Source of the DNA: Dryas octopetala
Taxonomy: Eukaryota > Streptophyta > Magnoliopsida > Rosales > Rosaceae
Length of the DNA stretch: 64,000 nt
Direction of reading: 5' to 3'
Assembly: GCA_963921425.1 (NCBI GenBank)
Contig: OY992835.1
Location: 17,360,001 to 17,424,000 of the forward strand
This document shows positions 58,371-64,000 of this stretch, piece by piece (position 1 is the first letter of the stretch; each line of letters starts with the position of its first letter). The notes under the pieces were generated by a model. That model did not search any database, was not told the DNA's origin, and worked only from the letters and a program-made list of their open reading frames with translations. A program made the position numbers and the translations under genes.

Positions 58371-58793
58371 ATGAAGTATTTGAATGATGTCCTCAGGAAT
58401 AAGGAAACATGTGCTCACATCTATAGATCACTGGAGCAGTTAAGGTCCAAGGTTCAACGTCTGCAGGACAGATCTAGTCTTGTTGTCAAGTCCACACCAC
58501 CACTTGTTGGCTTAATATCAGCAGATGAAGAATTGCTCATTTCCTCTTTGAAAAACCCTGGCCCAGATTTGCATTCTATGTATGACATGGAAGAGCAAAT
58601 AAAGTCCTTCATAATGCATTTACAGCTACTGCATGCTTTCATCAAAGATTTACGACGCCTCAAAGTGCTGGAAACTGAAATGGAAAGATCCTGGGTGATT
58701 GCAGCAAACAAGACCCTTTACAAAGCAAAGGATGCCATTAATTGGCACCATAAGCAGATCAGCGGCAAATCAGAGAGCAAGTTGGCTTTCTGA
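58371..58793 (+). CDS. Small coiled-coil protein or fragment, Rx N-terminal-like
   Basis: 140-residue ORF from MKYLNDV (an in-frame ATG at 58317 lies in duplicated sequence). It is rich in Leu heptads and Lys/Glu. The part MEEQIKSFIMHLQLLHAFIKDLRR...MERSWVIAANKTLYKAKDAI has the spacing of the coiled-coil (Rx_N) domain that opens CC-NB-LRR resistance proteins: a helix with AFIKDL, then WV and a KAKDAI box in place of the usual AEDAID. No NB-ARC follows before the TGA. It could be a truncated resistance-gene fragment or a stand-alone CC protein. A possible acceptor (TATTGCAG) at about 58250 hints at a lost upstream exon. I hold this assignment loosely. Confidence 0.4.
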   Translation: MKYLNDVLRNKETCAHIYRSLEQLRSKVQRLQDRSSLVVKSTPPLVGLISADEELLISSLKNPGPDLHSMYDMEEQIKSFIMHLQLLHAFIKDLRRLKVLETEMERSWVIAANKTLYKAKDAINWHHKQISGKSESKLAF

Positions 58794-59639
58794 TTTCAGT
58801 AGTTGGAGGGCTAGCCAGAAGCTTAAGGAGGACATAATGTGGGAGTAATTAATTTGACACTTGAGTCATAGTTGAGGAGGCAAAGTAGTCATAGTCCAGT
58901 GGCTTTTTTCCATGCCACAAAATAGGGGGCGGAGCCTAGAAACTCAATATTAATTTAAAACTTCATCTATAACTTTTTTTGTGGTCACATTGAAGGGGAT
59001 TGAAGTATGGACTTATCATAATTATAATTCATCACCTTACCTATCTTTATCACTTAAACTAACGCGAAGAACTTTATTATTCATGTTTCTACTTGAGACA
59101 TTTAATTATAAATCTTTGTCACGTATTTTTCTTATATACCCAGAAGTTTTGTAATGCTCTCACAACAGCCATAAGCTTGGACGTACCAGACTTGAATCCT
59201 CTCATCTTCTTTCCTCTACCTTTAATCACAACCATTGTACCTTAGTAAGGTATGATCTAACGGTTATTAACATTTAAAAAAAAAAGTGCTACAATTGTTA
59301 CCCTTTTTTCTTATTTTCTCACCGATTTTTTAAATTATTTTCAACTACAATTTTCTCATTTCCCAAAATTACTTAAAAGGACATACTTAAACATTACTCC
59401 ACTACAATTTTCTATTGAAGTTTTTGGCCTTCATGAAGATCATAATTGATTTTTTTTTTTTGGCCAAGGAAGATCATAATTGATTAGTTCTTGATAAATA
59501 GTCTATAGATAAACAGTACTCAAGAAAGACGACCAGAATAAATTAGAACACAAGAATTTTCAGTGGTTTAACAAAATTTTGCCAGGTGCATTTTAATTAA
59601 AAGTTGAATGTACGAATTGGAACTTGTGTGCTTACTTGT
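58794..59639. other. Intergenic region
   Basis: Nothing recognised apart from the short inverted-orientation A-tailed insertion at 59436-59485. Confidence 0.5.
59436..59485 (-). repeat. Ultra-short A-tailed retroinsertion, minus orientation
   Basis: An 18-bp insert (59452-59469) reads CCTTGGCCAAAAAAAAA on the minus strand. Perfect 16-bp duplications AAGATCATAATTGATT flank it. Confidence 0.65.
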
Positions 59640-61922
59640 TTACTGCAAAACCAATTTTGACCTTTTATGGCCCACAGAAATTTGGAACTGTTCAGTTATT
59701 CCAAGATGTGCCATAAGAAGCCAGACGTGAGTGAGCAGCTCTCCTCCTCGCCTGAGCTGCTGAGCATGATCACTCCATCGACACTGATTCGCCGCGTAAG
59801 ACAGCATTTCCACCCACACATGACTTATCAACTCCCACTTCTTGTGATTATTACCCCTATATTCCTCTGCGTCCAGCGATTGCAAATCTTTTGCAAGCCT
59901 GCATGCATCAAATAGCACTGACTTGCTCCTATCTCCTTTCACTGTAGATGGAAGGATGTCTATGCACACCTCGAGTAGCTTTGTGCAAGCTTCCTTCTCA
60001 TCCAATTTCGATGTTTTTCTTTCTTTGAAAAACTCCCCAGCCTCAGCACATGTGTCTCTAAACCTGATCTCTCCAATCCCATTTGGCAGCATGAAGGGGC
60101 ACATCACTAAAAGATACAACATGTACTCGGATAACAACTTACTGGCTTCACAATTTTGGCTAGGAACAAACATATCAGAATTATAACAGAGGTCTGTTGC
60201 AATATGCCAGAGAAGGATGCTCTGGTCAAATTCAACATCGTCAATGGCCCAGCCAAGTTGATGTTTGCAGTTTGCTTGATCAAGCACCCAGTCACCCTTT
60301 CGAGCACATAATTGTTTGCGAGCCTTGAAATCGGAAGCACTCTCTGATTTCCATTGGAGCTGCTCAAATATCAACTTCTTCACAAACTCCTTGGAAATAT
60401 CCTTCGACTCTTTGTATCGATGCTTCTCTAACAACTTATCTATGAACAAGACCTTTTGGATACAAATGCACATGGCTGGCCTATCTTTAAGAGAAAATGT
60501 TATCAGATTGTATTGTGCCAAGGAATTAGACCAGCTCTTTTTTTTAACCAATGGGATTAATGAAGCGGCTTGATGCAAGAGATCCACGTATACCGCCATG
60601 CTTTTGTGCTTAGCCAACCATAGTTTTGTCCAGTCTGAAGAAAGCAGTAGGACAACAGCATACATTTCTAGAACCATACCCCCTACCAACAATATATAAG
60701 TGATAATTACATCCACTTCTTTGTAGGCTTGCTTCTTTGTGAAATGGAAGAATACTAATACGAAAACTGTTAAAGAGAGAGTAATACAACGGCGAATGCA
60801 ACCCCAACCAGAGTAAACCTGCAGTGCTTTAGTATAAAACACATCATACATGAATCCAAGCTCAAACTCAATAACTTGGAGAGCTTCCTCAGAGCCTCTA
60901 GTTTGGAAGAAGGATTGGCTGCTTTCTATATCATGGAAGCTGAGGATGAGATCAGCACATAGCCGCTTGAAGGTTTTGAAGAAACTGTAGGCTCTGTTTA
61001 CATTTGCAGAAATTTGGGGATCACCAGCAACTGCAGCTACGCGTAAGTGATCCCCAACTGTGGGAACAGGATCCTCATCATCAATGAATGTTCCTGGTTT
61101 AACCCTGAAACCCTCAGCTTTCCTTGAGCTGTATTCTTCCATGTATCTAGCATAATTGGGACCTGGGTCGGGATCACGGAGCATAGAGTCTCGGAATTGC
61201 TCACTGCTTTGAGATCTTAGAACCCAAATCCTCTCCCAAAACTTCATAATCCCAACAATGAACATTGGTATTGCCAAAAAATTCAAGACTTCACTGGACC
61301 ATGCTCTGTAGGAGACATTCAAAGCTACAACCCCCTGGACAACTAGTACAAGCAAGTGCCTCAGCCACAACTCATTGTCTTCTAAGGAGTAAGCAGCAAT
61401 AGTATCTGGGCCACCGAGATGCAAGAGAAGAAAGGGTGCCCAAAAAGCTGCTATTACATAGTCTGGGTTTACGGAATCACCTATAGAGTCTTCTTGGTTG
61501 CTGGAGAGTACCCCAAGTGAAACTGTTGCAATCGAGTCAGCCGACAAGTAAGCGAGCCACAGAACAATTCTGAGTATGTTACTGGTTGATTGCTTTCTCC
61601 AGTTACCAATCAGGATGAGGATGGTTTGCAATCCAAGGCTGATTAGAACCATAGCCCGAAGCTCCCAAAAGCTCCAGAGTTTTCTCACACTTTCTGGGAT
61701 AAGTTGCATGGCCTTCCTCTTCTTTGTGAAGATCAAAGTGCTGATAACTGGAAATGAATATTTTCAAGGAATCAGAACGTATCAAACAAAGCATTTTAAT
61801 TTTTCATACTCTCATTGTAGGAAGTTAATTACTCTTCTTGAAGCATAAAAAAGAAGTGCATGGTTGATTAACAAATAGAAGGAATTAAGGCATGAATTAG
61901 TAATCTTACTTGTGACTAACAT
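59640..61922 (-). CDS. DUF4220/DUF594 domain membrane protein, intact copy E
   Basis: Two exons on the minus strand: 61922-61910 (13 nt, ATG TTA GTC ACA A) and 61747-59640, joined GT-AG, give 706 residues. If the first exon is ignored, the next ATG is 61709 (689 residues). The upstream start is preferred because copy D keeps the same exon, phase and intron. The N-terminal DUF4220 half has about five hydrophobic segments and the signature FWAPFLLLHLGGPDTIAAYS (about 106-125). Then come FELGFMYDVFYTKA and two more membrane spans around VIITYILLVGGMVLEMYAVV. The C-terminal DUF594 part includes DQSILLWHIATDLCY, LSEYMLYLLVMCPFMLPNGI and HVWVEMLSYAANQCRWSDHA. The biochemical role is unknown; the family is plant-specific and forms clusters. 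It is the only unbroken copy in the window. Confidence 0.88.
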
Positions 61923-62460
61923 GATTTCTCTCTTTTGAAGGATTTGAAAGGCTGCAGAAAAGTAGCAAGACTTACGGCTTGTGCTTGTGCTTGTTTAATT
62001 TTCAAGCATATCCATGGTGATGCCAGAGAGAGGAAGCTCTCTCAGAACCTATGGACTTCTACTACTCAGTGCAAAACAAAATAGGTAGCTGCTAGGTTAA
62101 CATCTGGTCGGCACAATTTGGATTAATTCGTAACACCACCTATTATACACAATAAAGAAAATTTTATTTAGTAAGCAATGATATGGATTGTTAAGTCCGT
62201 TCAAATTGATTTATCTCATTATTCACTTGCTACTCCAATTTTTTAATTTACCCTTTGTAATAAGTCTTACGAAACCTAATTAATTAATTATAAATCTATC
62301 ACTCAGCCTTGTGGGCTTTTGACACCGCAGCCATGGCCAATAACCAGTCACAAACCATGATTGTTTAACACCATGCTCGTCACAAGCCATGGAGGTCATG
62401 ACATTTTGTCCACTTACCAGTTCAAACAAATTAGTGGAGAGAAATACCATTAAAGCAAAG
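61923..62460 (-). other. Leader and upstream region of copy E
   Basis: 61925-62035 is conserved with 48365-48438 upstream of copy D (GCATCACCATGG, TTAAACAAGCACAAGC), which marks a shared leader. Beyond about 62040 no similarity or gene is seen. Confidence 0.55.
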
Positions 62461-62510
62461 CAATTAACATCATACTTTTTTTTTTTGGCCACTCAATTAA
62501 CATCATACTT
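62461..62510 (-). repeat. Ultra-short A-tailed retroinsertion, minus orientation, 17-bp TSD
   Basis: A 16-bp insert (62478-62493) reads AGTGGCCAAAAAAAAA on the minus strand. Perfect 17-bp duplications CAATTAACATCATACTT flank it. Confidence 0.65.
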
Positions 62511-62540
62511 AACTGATAAAAATACGAATATATATATATA

Positions 62541-62937
62541 GGCTCCTTCTATTGAGGTATATCTCAACTTATTTATGTTGAGGTATAACCTTGTTGGGGC
62601 CCACACGAGTCGTTTTGTGTCAATCCAAACCGTTTATTTTTTACATATCCATTGATAGATCATCCTTGCAAAAAATTAGCCAAATCGGAAATCATTTGCC
62701 TATTTAACTTTGATAAAACAAAATGACGGTTTCATTGAAAATATTTGGTTCGTCCATTTATTTGATTAAAGTTAGATAGGCAAATGATTTTTGATTTGAC
62801 TAATTTTTTGCAAGAATGATCTATCAATGAAGATGTAAAAAATAAACGGTTTGGATTGACACAAAACGACTCGTGTGGACCCTAATAGGGTATACCTCAA
62901 CATAAATAAGTTGAGATATACCTTAATAGAAGAAGCC
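62541..62937. mobile_element. MITE with long inverted repeats, about 397 bp
   Basis: The arms of about 170 bp are inverted copies. AGGTATATCTCAACTTATTT and CACACGAGTCGTTTTGTGTC occur on the left and inverted on the right. It forms a strong hairpin. I see no clear target duplication; a TA-rich stretch flanks the left end. Confidence 0.7.
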
Positions 62938-63073
62938 TGTAAACCTTAAATATTTTGAAAACTAAAATGCTTTAAAATTAAATTTAATGTCGACATTGTT
63001 TTGAATATAGGCACGTGACATAAGTAAACAGTCATTGATATATACTACATAAGTGAACGACCTAATCTAAATT

Positions 63074-63115
63074 AACTATGACTTTGATGGCCAAAAAAGA
63101 GAAACTATGACTTTG
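63074..63115 (+). repeat. Ultra-short A-tailed retroinsertion with 13-bp TSD
   Basis: A 16-bp insert (63087-63102, ATGGCCAAAAAAGAGA) is flanked by perfect 13-bp duplications AACTATGACTTTG. Confidence 0.6.
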
Positions 63116-64000
63116 GAGTCAGAATTTGTCAACTAAACGACACCAAATTCAATAAAAAAATGTAAGAGCTCACAGATCTAAGACTAGATTAATTATCAAA
63201 CTTTGGTTTCATTAATATAATATGCTAGCTAGCTCCTCGTTATGCCAATATACTACAGTAATCAACCTGGCTCTTATGATTCTCTTCTATCTCTAGCAGG
63301 TCCATATTTCTAGGTTATATGCAATTAACATACTCACCATTGAAATTGCCACCCATTGGTCAAGAAAGAAAAAAGTTCACCACCCAACAGTAGTCTAGGT
63401 TAAATTTATTTTCTTTTTCCTTAAAGCATGTACGATGGCAACTTGTTACAGAAAATTATTATAAAGTTCACTTTTGCACTCTTAATAATAATTAAACCAG
63501 CCTACTTTACCTATATCCTAACAAAGTCCACTTAATTGGTTTAAAACTCATCTTTAAAAAAAAATTGGTGCTTACTCTCTCTCTCTCTCTGATTGAACCA
63601 TCGTCGTCCGGCAAGTAAGGCCGATGAGACCACAATCATCTCTCTCTCTGATCTCTATCTCTGTTCTATGTCTTTGCTCTCTCTCTCTCTCTCTCTCTCT
63701 CTCATCGTCCCCGATCTTCTCCTACCTTTCTCTAGCCAATCTCATTTTCGATCTCACTTTATGTTCTCTCTCTCTCTCATCGTCGATTTACTACTGCTCA
63801 CTCTCTCTCTCTCTCATCATCTGCTCTTTATGTTCTCTCTCTTTATTCTCTATGTTCTTCACCATATCTCATCGTCGGAGCCTTGAAGGAGGTCAGCGAT
63901 CTCCGATCTAGAAGTAGTGGCACGATCTAGAAGTGTTGGGCATGATCTAAAAGTGCTGGACGATTGTTACTGTTGAGACTACTTGGACAATGACAATTAC
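63116..64000. other. Window-end region, CT-rich low complexity
   Basis: AT-rich sequence, then CT microsatellites interspersed with CATCGTCG words (63575-63890). The layout resembles the CT-armed non-autonomous elements seen elsewhere, but only one end could lie in the window. No gene is supported. Confidence 0.4.

Noticed and set aside
1-64000. CRISPR arrays, bacterial operons, phage or defence systems
   Set aside because: The window is plant nuclear DNA; no regularly spaced direct repeats with unique spacers and no prokaryotic gene order.

Overview
This is a stretch of plant nuclear chromosome, with no sign of bacterial or phage organisation. The evidence is intron-bearing genes with GT-AG junctions, an AP2-family 9-bp micro-exon, a WRC/QLQ growth-regulating factor carrying a miR396 site, a germin-like protein, and very AT-rich intergenic DNA packed with small non-autonomous transposons. 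The germin-like protein resembles the ABP19 type known from Prunus and the DUF4220 genes are amplified, so a woody rosid, probably Rosaceae, is my best guess. That is inference and could not be tested here.

Layout. 1-6.1 kb is gene-free and holds a nested transposon block (2395-5647). 6.1-9.3 kb is a nine-exon AINTEGUMENTA-like gene (AIL1 type). 9.3-18.2 kb is intergenic, with several MITEs and a short plastid 16S rRNA-like fragment. 18.2-18.7 kb is a small proline-rich membrane protein. 21.2-22.6 kb, minus strand, is a GRF5-like transcription factor. 22.8-30.6 kb is intergenic, with a 1.4-kb GA-rich element and a 1.1-kb near-palindromic element. 30.6-31.3 kb is a germin-like protein. 35.6-62 kb is a DUF4220/DUF594 family cluster: four broken copies (35.6, 40.0, 41.8 and 48.4 kb) and one intact minus-strand copy (59.6-61.9 kb). 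A small coiled-coil ORF of resistance-protein type lies at 58.3 kb.

The genes do not form a pathway. AIL1 and GRF5 are both growth-promoting organ-size regulators, but lying 12 kb apart need not mean more than chance. The coherent story is local duplication: a germin-like plus DUF4220 block was copied, because a relic of the germin-like promoter and coding sequence sits at 41.66-41.77 kb beside a truncated DUF4220 copy. The DUF4220 copies then decayed, leaving one intact.

The most unusual signal is repeated across the window. At least a dozen tiny insertions (about 14-36 bp) share a core close to GGCC followed by an A-run, and each is flanked by an 11-18 bp direct duplication of the host sequence. 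They look like retroposition events that copied only the last few bases and poly(A) tail of a SINE/LINE-like RNA. One of them, in the germin-like promoter, has its empty site preserved in the duplicated relic 11 kb away.
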